64,000 nucleotides of DNA from Deltaproteobacteria bacterium (GTDB lineage: Bacteria; Desulfobacterota; Desulfomonilia; UBA1062), in assembly GCA_018434685.1 (NCBI GenBank), contig JAHDOV010000004.1, forward strand, positions 284,808 through 348,807. Direction: 5' to 3'. The notes below the pieces were generated by a model, which did no database searches, had not been told where the DNA came from, and was given only the letters and a program-made list of their open reading frames with translations. This document shows, one piece after another, positions 8,955 to 16,947 of this stretch. How positions within the stretch are numbered: the stretch's first letter is position 1; each line of letters starts with the position of its first letter. The translations under genes were made by a program, and so were the position numbers.

Positions 8955-9582
8955 TACTAAGGAGAAAATGGTGTATGTCACCACCGCCGAAGAGCGGATC
9001 ATTCACTGGCTGCTGGCAGGGAGCTGTCTGTTTGCCCTGCTCTCCGGCCTGGGCCTGATGTTCCACTCGTGGGAGATCATCCCGACGCTGCTGGGCGGCT
9101 ACTATGCAACGAAATGGATGCATATCTTCGCCGGCGTCGTGTTTGCCTTTTCACTCGTTGCGGCGAGTATCATGTGGTGGGATCACTGCAAGTTTGTTGC
9201 CGATGATGCAAAGTGGGTGGCACAGGCAGGAGGCTATCTCTGGGAGGCACACGACCTGCCGCCGTGCGGCATGTACAATGCCGGCCAGAAGCTCTTCTTC
9301 TGGTTCGTATTCGTGTTCGGGATCATCATCGTGCTCTCGGGTCTCGTGATGTTCAACCCGCTTCCCTACAATGTCACCCTTGCCCGGTGGGCATATATGC
9401 TCCATGTGATGAGCGTGGTGGTGATCGGTTCATTTTTCGTAATCCACCTCTATCTCGGTACCGTCGGGAACCCCGGAACCGTCCAGATCATGTTCCATGG
9501 GTGGGCGACGAGGGCTTACTGCGAGTTTCACAAGGGGAAATGGCTGGCCGAGCGGGAAGCCAAAGGCGAAAAAGCCGAATAA
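8947..9582 (+). CDS. fdnI: Formate dehydrogenase gamma subunit, cytochrome b556
   Basis: This integral-membrane di-heme cytochrome b hands electrons from FdnH to the quinone pool. The 211-residue protein has four hydrophobic helices (about 19-38, 57-77, 114-134, 151-171) with His residues at helix positions suited to heme ligation (for example in WMHIFAG, MLHVMSVV and IHLYLG). I chose the ATG at 8947, which follows a GGGGGTGAGG ribosome-binding site and overlaps the fdnH end. A TTG 30 bases further upstream is in frame but would add an unlikely Lys-rich tail. The gene is followed directly by a terminator, so the operon is fdnGHI only; fdhD, fdhE and the selenocysteine machinery are not adjacent. 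Confidence 0.93.
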   Translation: MASTKEKMVYVTTAEERIIHWLLAGSCLFALLSGLGLMFHSWEIIPTLLGGYYATKWMHIFAGVVFAFSLVAASIMWWDHCKFVADDAKWVAQAGGYLWEAHDLPPCGMYNAGQKLFFWFVFVFGIIIVLSGLVMFNPLPYNVTLARWAYMLHVMSVVVIGSFFVIHLYLGTVGNPGTVQIMFHGWATRAYCEFHKGKWLAEREAKGEKAE

Positions 9583-9597
9583 ACATGAAACATTAAA

Positions 9598-9627
9598 AAA
9601 GCCAGGGGACATTCGTCCCCTGGCTTT
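9598..9627. terminator. Bidirectional Rho-independent terminator
   Basis: A perfect 13-bp stem (AAAGCCAGGGGAC at 9598-9610, GTCCCCTGGCTTT at 9615-9627) encloses the 4-base loop ATTC. It lies 16 bases after fdnI and about 110 bases from the end of the converging GNAT-like gene. The A-run just before the stem gives a U-tract for minus-strand transcripts, and TTT closes it on the plus strand, so it can stop both operons. Confidence 0.92.
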
Positions 9628-9736
9628 ACGTTCCCGAGTAATTTTCCTAACAGATTTTCTACTGCCGCGATTCAGGAATACAATGATATGTCAATGGGTA
9701 TCCGTTATGCGCACATGAACAGCAATTTGTATTTTA

Positions 9737-10837
9737 TTAGGTAAAGACACAGTCACCATCTCCATCCTGAATAATAATTTCGTTAAAATCTACCTCCTTA
9801 AATTTATTGGAGAAGTGATATAATTTGACTCGGTTTATTTTGTACAGAAAGGGTAATCTAATTTTATTGAGATTATTTATGACATCTCTATTGTAAGTCT
9901 TAAATATATCGATATTCATTTCACATATCAAAAAGCCTATGAGATAGAGGATAGGGGTCAATGCACTGGGATCACAATACAGGTACGGAATAGTCATGAT
10001 GTTGTTTTTCACCTTGAGCATAACAAACCCAGTCATCGTATCGTTTATGTCATATACCTTTATATTGAGATAGAGAAACCTCTTGGAGACAGAGGAGAAA
10101 AAATATTTTTGGACAGTCTTGTCTGCGACAGGAGATGAGATGATCCACGGGTATTTGATTATCCAATTGAGGTTTTTTGCGTTCCTTGTTGATAATTCAT
10201 TTCGTCTATGGTCTCTTATAAATTGATCTGTCTGTTCATCCAACTCCGCTATGAATTCTATAGAAGCTGGTTTGTAAGAGGCGTTTTTCTGTCTCCAAAA
10301 AAACAGACGAAGATCACCAAACACATTGACCAGCCGATCTACACACTTGAGCACAGGGCTCAGCCAGCTGAGCTTCGGGAATTTTTTTAGGATGAAATAC
10401 TTGCTGCAACAACGCGCGATAAATTCTATTCCCTCGACTTTTCTCAATGTGGAGATCTTGTTCGATGCCTGATATACATTTTCAGCATCATCTGTGGCGC
10501 CCGATGTCGCGAGAGTATGGTGATTTAATACCGTTAGTAATAAGAAACCGCCTGTCCCGGCAAATCGATGATTTGGGTCAACCCACCAGGTAGTTGCCCA
10601 CGCTATCTTATGTTCAACGTTGTTGAGATGAATCTTGTCAGGTAATACGCCGATATAACCGATTATACTATCCTCATGGTGCGCGACAAATAAAACGATA
10701 TCATTCCCATCAGCATTTGGATTGTTGATGTACGAGATCACTCGCTGCTTTGTGATGGGGAAGATGTTTTTACTCCACAATGTGCCTTGCTGGAGTTCCT
10801 TTTTCAGGTCATTGATCGTGTATTTTACAATCTTCAT
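9737..10837 (-). CDS. GNAT-like protein of the polysaccharide locus (paralogue B)
   Basis: This is a 366-residue protein of uncertain function. The first part (about 45-120) resembles a GNAT acetyltransferase fold: LFVAHHEDSIIGYIGVLP, then WWVDPNHRFAGTGGFLLL, which looks like the acetyl-CoA pyrophosphate loop. The rest is a second, poorly recognisable region that may be another GNAT-like half. It is clearly a paralogue of the protein at 15071-16171: equal length, about half the residues alike by eye, and nearly the same C-terminal tail (DGDGDCVFT here). The start lies 8 bases after the preceding CE4-like gene. The context suggests that it acetylates or otherwise modifies a polysaccharide precursor; this is inference. 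Confidence 0.7.
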   Translation of the reverse strand: MKIVKYTINDLKKELQQGTLWSKNIFPITKQRVISYINNPNADGNDIVLFVAHHEDSIIGYIGVLPDKIHLNNVEHKIAWATTWWVDPNHRFAGTGGFLLLTVLNHHTLATSGATDDAENVYQASNKISTLRKVEGIEFIARCCSKYFILKKFPKLSWLSPVLKCVDRLVNVFGDLRLFFWRQKNASYKPASIEFIAELDEQTDQFIRDHRRNELSTRNAKNLNWIIKYPWIISSPVADKTVQKYFFSSVSKRFLYLNIKVYDINDTMTGFVMLKVKNNIMTIPYLYCDPSALTPILYLIGFLICEMNIDIFKTYNRDVINNLNKIRLPFLYKINRVKLYHFSNKFKEVDFNEIIIQDGDGDCVFT

Positions 10838-10845
10838 GTCAGATT

Positions 10846-12669
10846 CTAATCATTGAGCTGTTTGGGATTATTCATCAGGTCTCGTGTCCAGGTTACCCCC
10901 TTGAGTCCAGTATGTAAGACAAAAGAGAGGAGATCACTTTTTGAGATATAATTGTCCCGAATCTCAGAAAGATAACGTCTGAGAAGAACATTCATTGAAT
11001 CGATAGTTCTGTGACGGTAGATGTTACTCGAATAGTGATCAGCATATTCTATGGTTAACTCGGCCCTAGTCCCTGGGCCAATTTCTGCAATGACAGCGAT
11101 ATGATCGGCATTCTTCTCACAAGACATGATTTCTCCACCAACGATGTTGATTGCCTGTATAGATGCAGGCTCCGGTTCTGTCTTCTTGATGTAGTATGTT
11201 TGTTTATTTTCCGAGTCATTGACGATGTGTAATGGATTCGCATACATTTTGACGTCGATATTGCCATCAGGCCTGCTCCTTATGAGGCAGGTCTGTTTTA
11301 CAATGGCTTCGAGATTTTCCCACCGAATAGAGCTGTCAAGGGTTCGTATCTCTCGAATAAAATCCTCGAGATTTTGATAACCATGCTTGAAATAAGTATG
11401 GTGCTCGACGATGAGTAACGATTTTCCAAAAAATAAATCAAAAGCGAAATCCTCAATACTTGCCGGATATCTTCTTAAAAATAATGGAAATTGCGAGTAA
11501 CGCATAACGATAGGTTCCATGCAGTCTGATAATTTTAACTGGATGTTGTTTTCCCAGGCTATGGCTTCTGTATTCACTGCAGCACAATAAGTATTGTATT
11601 TGAGCATTTTCATCGAGTTGTGGGAAAAAATCCCTCTGGGAAATATCATCACCTTTTGATAGGGCACGCCTGTGGTTCTCTCATGTTCGTCCATCCGCTG
11701 GGTTGCAAGGGTGATCTTGTGGTTTAATTCACTGAGATCATTGATTGCGAATTCATTATGGGTATGCTGGGAGCCATGGACACATAGAGATAATCTATCC
11801 GGCCGTTCAAGAAAAAGGCGGGCTGTGTCCTGGTCGGTTTTTTTATAATTGATGGGGATAAAGGCAATAGTTGCACGGATGTTATGCCGGTCCATTACCT
11901 CGAGCAGCGTCCGATAGTTCAAGAAGCCGTACTTTCTCTTGAGCAGAGGATCATCGATGATTAAATTTGCATAGACCTTTTCGGTATGCCAGCATGTATC
12001 CCCGAAGACATATTTAAGAAACATTACTTCCGGTACCAGTTGCGAGAAATAATCGCGTATTCTTTTTGGATTTTCGAGCTTCATGTCAATATCGACAATT
12101 TGATTATTTGCTACGTAAAAGACGTCACACCTGCATTTCTTGCATTTGACAAAAAATGGATGATCGTCAATGGTAATGAGAGAGATCATATCTTCATGAT
12201 CATAAATTGCATTAAAGGTAAAATCGTGTTCCCTGTGGATGGGCCCGAACGAAAGACCATGAAAATGCCTGGTAATATAGATATTCTCATTGCTTATCGT
12301 GTAGTTTTGTGCGCTACGACTCAGAGGATATACGCTCCTGAGCTTTCCCCCGCTTAAAGAACTTATTGTCCGGGCAGCAGCATCATTCGGGCTAATATTA
12401 TAGACAAGCACAGAGGCGTTTCTAGAAATGAAAAATTCTTTCAGCTCCTCGATGCCGCCGCTTACATGCACTCTGGAAAGGGCCTTACAGTTTATTACTG
12501 CACAGGCATCATCCGCTGCTGGTTGCTCTTGCAGGCGGTTCAGGGCATAGGCAGAATCATCCAGGAAAATGACCTGGGATTTCAATCCAAGAAAAGTAAT
12601 AATCTTAAGTAGATTCAAGTCATTGCTGTCCAGTTCCTGCAAGCACAGCATAGTAACTTGTGAGGGCAT
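10846..12669 (-). CDS. Polysaccharide deacetylase-like (CE4/NodB-type) protein, large
   Basis: This 607-residue protein has no signal peptide. Residues 1-210 have no family I recognise. The middle region (about 235-400) looks like a CE4 TIM-barrel: LIIDDP in the place of the TFDD motif, ATIAFIPINY, the metal-binding pattern VHGSQHTH (HxxxH), and FPRG in place of the RPPxG arginine motif. The D, H and H residues expected to bind metal are therefore present. The last 150 residues appear to be an added beta-rich domain. It lies between a hexapeptide acyltransferase and a GNAT-like gene. It may remove N- or O-acetyl groups from the polysaccharide; the substrate and the N-terminal role are unknown. 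Confidence 0.65.
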   Translation of the reverse strand: MPSQVTMLCLQELDSNDLNLLKIITFLGLKSQVIFLDDSAYALNRLQEQPAADDACAVINCKALSRVHVSGGIEELKEFFISRNASVLVYNISPNDAAARTISSLSGGKLRSVYPLSRSAQNYTISNENIYITRHFHGLSFGPIHREHDFTFNAIYDHEDMISLITIDDHPFFVKCKKCRCDVFYVANNQIVDIDMKLENPKRIRDYFSQLVPEVMFLKYVFGDTCWHTEKVYANLIIDDPLLKRKYGFLNYRTLLEVMDRHNIRATIAFIPINYKKTDQDTARLFLERPDRLSLCVHGSQHTHNEFAINDLSELNHKITLATQRMDEHERTTGVPYQKVMIFPRGIFSHNSMKMLKYNTYCAAVNTEAIAWENNIQLKLSDCMEPIVMRYSQFPLFLRRYPASIEDFAFDLFFGKSLLIVEHHTYFKHGYQNLEDFIREIRTLDSSIRWENLEAIVKQTCLIRSRPDGNIDVKMYANPLHIVNDSENKQTYYIKKTEPEPASIQAINIVGGEIMSCEKNADHIAVIAEIGPGTRAELTIEYADHYSSNIYRHRTIDSMNVLLRRYLSEIRDNYISKSDLLSFVLHTGLKGVTWTRDLMNNPKQLND

Positions 12670-12689
12670 TATTTCTCCTCTCTCTTTTC

Positions 12690-13181
12690 TCAGGCTTTCA
12701 GAGGGATTAAACCATTTTTAAAGTCAGTATAGCTGGTATCCAGTGTGAGGGGGACAGTGACTCGTGCAATGGGTTTTGCAGGAACGCCACCCACTAATGT
12801 ATAGGGAGGCACATCTCTGGTTACCACGCTACCAGCGGCGAGTGCGGCACCCTCGCCTATGGTGACCGTTTGTCCACCGGCTGCCGCAATGATGCATCCA
12901 GAGCCGATCCACGCCTTGCTGCGTATGATAATCTTTCCCGGACCCCTCAGGTGGGCGACTAAAGTCACCCGCAGGGCAATCACCACGTCCTCCTGAATCT
13001 CGATACACTCGGGGTATTCGTTTTCTATATAGACTTCCTCGCCGATGAAGACCCTTCCCGATATCTTGACGCCACGCATGCGATGTAAGAAGGGACGTAA
13101 GGTAATTGTGCCAGGCGAAAATCTCGCAGCAAGATGGAGGACCCTGTTAACCAGGCCACGTAGCAGAGTCTTGTTTTGCAT
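12690..13181 (-). CDS. Hexapeptide-repeat (left-handed beta-helix) acyltransferase, WcaF/NodL-like
   Basis: This 163-residue protein of the LbH acyltransferase family probably transfers an acetyl group from acetyl-CoA to a sugar. It shows imperfect hexapeptide repeats ([56 protein letters not shown]) and the usual C-terminal signature [16 protein letters not shown]. The sequence LVAHLRGPG, in place of the common HDH loop, keeps one candidate catalytic His. It is the first gene of the minus-strand unit with the CE4-like and GNAT-like genes. Its promoter must lie in the 359-base region shared with the beta-helix gene. Confidence 0.87.
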   Translation of the reverse strand: MQNKTLLRGLVNRVLHLAARFSPGTITLRPFLHRMRGVKISGRVFIGEEVYIENEYPECIEIQEDVVIALRVTLVAHLRGPGKIIIRSKAWIGSGCIIAAAGGQTVTIGEGAALAAGSVVTRDVPPYTLVGGVPAKPIARVTVPLTLDTSYTDFKNGLIPLKA

Positions 13182-13459
13182 TCGATACCTCCTCGATCAT
13201 TTTCGACAGGTTACCCATTCCTGTCTCCAGCAGCCCTGGAAGGGGTGATAACCTCATATGACGATTGTAAGTCACTATGATCTTGACACCTATTTTAAAC
13301 ATGATTACTTTTCACATATAAAGAAGAATAGCAGTCGTGTGTTCGGGTATTAGTTTCATGACATCGGAACAGATTTGTATTTTGCTTGGAAGATATTGTA
13401 TTTTTCCTCGGGGGCAGCGAAGAGAAGCTTTCTGTTTACGCTGAAGGATCATTGATGTT

Positions 13460-13474
13460 TTGTTTCACAAACAA
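13460..13474 (+). promoter_or_regulatory. Inverted repeat next to the sigma-54-type promoter
   Basis: TTGTTT-CAC-AAACAA forms a perfect 6-bp inverted repeat that ends two bases before the TGG of the -24 element. At this position it would not be a typical enhancer site (usually about 100 bases upstream) and might instead be bound by a repressor or a DNA-bending protein. Confidence 0.45.
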
Positions 13475-13475
13475 C

Positions 13476-13490
13476 TGGCATGAATTGTGC
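13476..13490 (+). promoter_or_regulatory. Sigma-54 (RpoN) -24/-12 promoter of the beta-helix gene
   Basis: TGGCATGAATTGTGC matches the sigma-54 pattern TGGCACG-N4-TTGC, with GG (13477-13478) and GC (13489-13490) separated by exactly 10 bases. Transcription would start near 13502, about 40 bases before the ATG. An enhancer-binding activator would be required; none is encoded in the window. Confidence 0.72.
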
Positions 13491-13540
13491 TTATTGTCTC
13501 TCATTGAAATAAATCACAACAAGGAAAACGGAGACAACTT

Positions 13541-14962
13541 ATGAAAAAGAATGAAATACACATTAGAGTTAGTATGATTTTAAGTGTAATGATACTATTA
13601 TTGCTGATTTCAGCCCCAGGTTGGGCAACAACATATTATGTCTCGAACAACGGGAGTGATAGTAGCAGCGGGACATCCACGGGCAGCCCCTGGAAAACCG
13701 TTTCTAAAGTTAACGGCGCATCTTTTTCTCCTGGGGATAGCATCCTGTTTGAGCGTGGAGATACATGGAATGAACAACTCAAGCCATCGTCTTCCGGTTC
13801 GACTACCGGAGGCTACATCACCTATGGGGCGTATGGAAGCGGAAACAAGCCCATACTGAACGGCAACGGCATCGGGTATATGATATACGATGGGTCCGGG
13901 AGGGATTATCTGATCTTTGAAAATCTGGATGTGAGATCTGCCAGCCAGGCAGGCATCTATAACGTTTATGGAAGCACACATTGGTATATCCAGGATTGCA
14001 TCGTCCATGACATAGGGTCTCTTTCTTCAGAGGTCGGTACCGGATTCTTGAATAGAGGTTCGTATATAACCGTGCGGCGATGCACCTTCTATAATAACGG
14101 TCGGCATGGGATGAGCATCTGGAATGACAGCTCATCCGCTCAAACGGATGTAGTATATGAATATAACGATGTTTATAATTTCAACCATACCGGTATTGAC
14201 ATTCAGGCCGGCAGTGGCACCGTCGGCGCTATGAAAAATATCACCATTCGGTATAACAAGATACATGAAGTTGATTCTTGGTCTGCTCCTGCCATGTATG
14301 TTGACGGAACCTCCTCCTGCAATGTCAACAATCTGCGGATATATGGGAACATAATGTACAATATAACTGGCAGGGGCATAGTACTGGGTGTTAATTGCAG
14401 TCCTGTGTATATCTATAACAACACCTTGTATGACATATCCGATCAGGCATATGCGCTGCGTAACGCTAGTGGCACCGTATATATCCATAACAACATCGGC
14501 ATGAACTCAGGTACGTATAATCTTCGGGTAGATGACTCTACTAATAAGCATATCGATTATAACTGTTGGTACCAGGGATCGGGGTATTCCAGTACTATCG
14601 CTAATGTGAATGGCTCGAGTTACAGCAATTGGACATCATATAAGAACGCCACAGGATTTGATGCTCATTCAATATGGGCAGTGAACCCGAATTTTACCAA
14701 TGCCTCCTCTGGCGATTTTTCTTTAAGATCTGACTCGGTGTGTGTGAATGCGGGCACGAGCCTTGATGGCACCTATGCAGATGCCCTGGGATCCGGTTCC
14801 TCGTGGCCAGGCGGTGTCATCCTGCTTGATCAGAATGCAAATGGCTCTTCCTGGGATATCGGCGCATTTCTCTATGGTTCGGGTTCACAGTCCTCAACAC
14901 AACCAGACATAGATGTTGTCGCTCCAAATCCTCCAATTGGACTTTCTCTCCGAATGCAGTGA
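13541..14962 (+). CDS. Secreted right-handed parallel beta-helix protein
   Basis: This 473-residue exported protein has a signal peptide that ends near APGWA (25-29). It then starts with YYVSNNGSDSSSGTS and the segment PGDSILFERGDTW, typical of the first turn of pectate-lyase-like or DUF1565-type beta-helix proteins. Repeated turns rich in Asn, Gly and Tyr (such as ITVRRCTFYNNGRHGMSIW) run to about residue 400. Such proteins bind, cleave or epimerise polysaccharides, so it may act on the EPS made by the flanking genes. The C-terminus ends abruptly in APNPPIGLSLRMQ, which resembles the start of a fibronectin-III-type linker. It is the only plus-strand gene within the EPS locus and has its own sigma-54-type promoter. 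No PEP-CTERM or other sorting tail is visible. Confidence 0.85.
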   Translation: MKKNEIHIRVSMILSVMILLLLISAPGWATTYYVSNNGSDSSSGTSTGSPWKTVSKVNGASFSPGDSILFERGDTWNEQLKPSSSGSTTGGYITYGAYGSGNKPILNGNGIGYMIYDGSGRDYLIFENLDVRSASQAGIYNVYGSTHWYIQDCIVHDIGSLSSEVGTGFLNRGSYITVRRCTFYNNGRHGMSIWNDSSSAQTDVVYEYNDVYNFNHTGIDIQAGSGTVGAMKNITIRYNKIHEVDSWSAPAMYVDGTSSCNVNNLRIYGNIMYNITGRGIVLGVNCSPVYIYNNTLYDISDQAYALRNASGTVYIHNNIGMNSGTYNLRVDDSTNKHIDYNCWYQGSGYSSTIANVNGSSYSNWTSYKNATGFDAHSIWAVNPNFTNASSGDFSLRSDSVCVNAGTSLDGTYADALGSGSSWPGGVILLDQNANGSSWDIGAFLYGSGSQSSTQPDIDVVAPNPPIGLSLRMQ

Positions 14963-14985
14963 TCTATAGCTTACGGTGATCCAAC

Positions 14986-15018
14986 GGGCTCGGCTGAGAG
15001 GATATTTCAGCCGAGCCC
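14986..15018. terminator. Strong hairpin between convergent genes
   Basis: A perfect 12-bp stem GGGCTCGGCTGA/TCAGCCGAGCCC encloses a 9-base loop. It stands between the stop of the beta-helix gene (14962) and the stop of the converging GNAT-like gene (15071), so it is placed to end both transcripts. There is no U-run on either side, so termination may be weak or Rho-assisted. Confidence 0.7.
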
Positions 15019-15070
15019 GGCTATATCTCCCGAATCTAAAGAGGCCTTTTGAAACCGTTGATCTGTTCCT

Positions 15071-16171
15071 TTACGTAAAGACACTATCTCCTTCTCCATC
15101 CTGGAAATTACGGCTCGAGAAATCATAATCTTTTAGTTTGTTAGATATGTAGTAGAGGAGCGACAAGTCTTTCTTGTAGAGGCAAGGGAAATTCAATTCC
15201 CTTATTTTATACATAATATCAATGTGGTATGTGACGAATATGTCTATTTTCATTTCAAACATCATAAAGACTATGAGAGACGCGATATCGTTTATGGCTG
15301 TTTTATTAAAATAAGCAAAAGGAATATTCATTGTATTATCTTTCACCTTGAACATTATAAAGCCGATCATAGAATCGGTTTCATCAAAGACCTTTACATT
15401 GAGATACAAAAATCGCTTAGATATTGAGGAAAAAAAATACCTCGCGCTGGTGTTATCTGCGCGTGGTGCAGACAAGATCCATGGAAACTTGATTATCCAA
15501 TTGAGTTCCTGTGCTGTCCTTCTCGAGAGCTCTTTCCGGCTCTGTTGTCTGATGAAATGGTCTGTCTGTTCATCTATTTCCGTGATAAATTCGATATGGT
15601 CTGTTCGGTACCTGGGTTTGTTTTTTTTCCAGAGGAACAACCTAAGATCAACGAACTTATTCATGATCTTGTCCATAACTTCAAGGGCAGGACGAAGCCT
15701 CCTCAGTTTTGGGAATTGTTTTGGGAGGAGAAAACTGCAACAGGATCGTACGATAAAGGCTGTTCCCTCGGATTCTCTCAATGTCGAGAACTTACCTGAT
15801 GCGTCAGCTACCATTTTGCCGCTTCGTGTAAAGCCCGATGAGCAGATATCATGGTGTTTGAAGGCGGCTAGTAATAACGAACGGCCGATTGTGCTGCCCC
15901 TGAGTCGCGGGTCCACCCAAATGGTACTTCCCCATGCTATTTTATATTCAACATCATGCAGGTAAATTTTATCTGGCAATACGCCAAAGTAACCAATAAT
16001 ACTATCATTGTCATATGCCACGAACAAAACAACATCATCCCGGTCTGCCCTGGGATTATGTATGTGTGATAGGGCCCTATGTCTCGTAATGGGCAGCACA
16101 GGGGTATTCCAGAAGCTGTTTTGTTGCAGTTTTTCTTTCAAGTCATTCACTGTATATGGTTGTATTTTCAT
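15071..16171 (-). CDS. GNAT-like protein of the polysaccharide locus (paralogue A)
   Basis: This 366-residue paralogue of the protein at 9737-10837 has the same start pattern (MKIQPYTVNDLK against MKIVKYTINDLK), the same length and the same tail (DGEGDSVFT). A GNAT-type acetyl-CoA loop is suggested by WVDPRLRGSTIGRSLLL around residues 80-97. The function is probably transfer of an acyl group to a sugar or aminosugar intermediate, but no acceptor is known. It is the last gene of the long EPS run and starts within the stop of the preceding deacetylase (ATGA overlap), so translation is coupled. Base composition is more A/T-rich than in the fdn or liv genes, as is common for EPS modification genes. 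Confidence 0.72.
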   Translation of the reverse strand: MKIQPYTVNDLKEKLQQNSFWNTPVLPITRHRALSHIHNPRADRDDVVLFVAYDNDSIIGYFGVLPDKIYLHDVEYKIAWGSTIWVDPRLRGSTIGRSLLLAAFKHHDICSSGFTRSGKMVADASGKFSTLRESEGTAFIVRSCCSFLLPKQFPKLRRLRPALEVMDKIMNKFVDLRLFLWKKNKPRYRTDHIEFITEIDEQTDHFIRQQSRKELSRRTAQELNWIIKFPWILSAPRADNTSARYFFSSISKRFLYLNVKVFDETDSMIGFIMFKVKDNTMNIPFAYFNKTAINDIASLIVFMMFEMKIDIFVTYHIDIMYKIRELNFPCLYKKDLSLLYYISNKLKDYDFSSRNFQDGEGDSVFT

Positions 16172-16947
16172 GACAGTTCCACTGCACTGAGGTGATCCTC
16201 AACAAGAGGATTACTACTGGTTAATGCGTCACTTACCGTAGCGAGTGTGAGCCCGCTGCGCTTTGATTCTTGTAAAATCAATTGTAACGCATTGACGGTG
16301 GTCGTTACATCGCTTGAATGAGAATCATTGTGTCTGCCGTCATGCAATAATATAACTGCACCGGGTTGAAGGTTCTCTTTTACGTGCCTGAAAATCATGT
16401 CTGCGGAATTCTGTTCGTAATCTTTCGGATTCACGTTCCAGAAAACAGGCTTCCTTCGGTGCATGAACATATAAAGACAGACTATCAGGTTTAATTTTCC
16501 AAATGGCGGCCGGAATAGAATCTGTTTATTCGAATCAGCAAAAATCCTGAGTGATTGCTGTCCCAGAATATGATCTCTCATGGACTGCCCAGGGCTGCAT
16601 TTCCAGGGATGAGTATGTCGATAGCTGTGCTCGCCGATCTCGTGACCTGCTTTAATGATTCTCTTCATCAGGTGCGGGTATTTTTCTGCATTCATGCCTA
16701 ATACAAAAAAGGTCGCTTTTGCATTGGCTTTTTTCAATAGATGGAGGATCTCAGGTGTTGATCTGGGATGTGGTCCGTCGTCAAAAGTAAGACAGACCTT
16801 TTTGCTGATCTTGATGGCCGAGAGAAATCTTTTTCGCAGAATAATCTTCAAACACCATGGAAATATGATGTACAATGATGAAAGGAAGAAGATAGTAAGG
16901 TATGCTTTCCTTAACATTTTCAATAGGTCCGTGCTATATCCGCTCAT
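16168..16947 (-). CDS. Polysaccharide deacetylase (CE4/NodB domain)
   Basis: This 259-residue membrane-anchored deacetylase removes N-acetyl groups from a polymer in the periplasm. An N-terminal hydrophobic segment is followed by all the CE4 motifs: LTFDDGPHP (metal Asp and catalytic Asp), EHSYRHTHPW (HxxxH metal ligands), FRPPFGK and VILLHDG. I chose the ATG at 16947, which overlaps the preceding glycosyltransferase by 14 bases; a longer frame from 17124 would lie fully inside that gene. The stop overlaps the next start (ATGA). The presence of a second deacetylase at 20163-21020 suggests more than one deacetylation step or site. Confidence 0.92.
   Translation of the reverse strand: MSGYSTDLLKMLRKAYLTIFFLSSLYIIFPWCLKIILRKRFLSAIKISKKVCLTFDDGPHPRSTPEILHLLKKANAKATFFVLGMNAEKYPHLMKRIIKAGHEIGEHSYRHTHPWKCSPGQSMRDHILGQQSLRIFADSNKQILFRPPFGKLNLIVCLYMFMHRRKPVFWNVNPKDYEQNSADMIFRHVKENLQPGAVILLHDGRHNDSHSSDVTTTVNALQLILQESKRSGLTLATVSDALTSSNPLVEDHLSAVELS

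Larger units (their letters stand above)
13182..13540. other. Divergent intergenic region between acyltransferase and beta-helix genes
   Basis: This 359-base, A/T-rich region has no gene. On the plus-strand side it carries a sigma-54-type promoter and an adjacent inverted repeat, listed separately. On the minus-strand side I could not point to a convincing -35/-10 pair, and I found no sigma-54-type element in that direction. Confidence 0.7.

Noticed and set aside
13182..13540. Second sigma-54-type promoter toward the acyltransferase gene
   Set aside because: No GC-N10-CC pattern with acceptable flanks was found on the minus strand.
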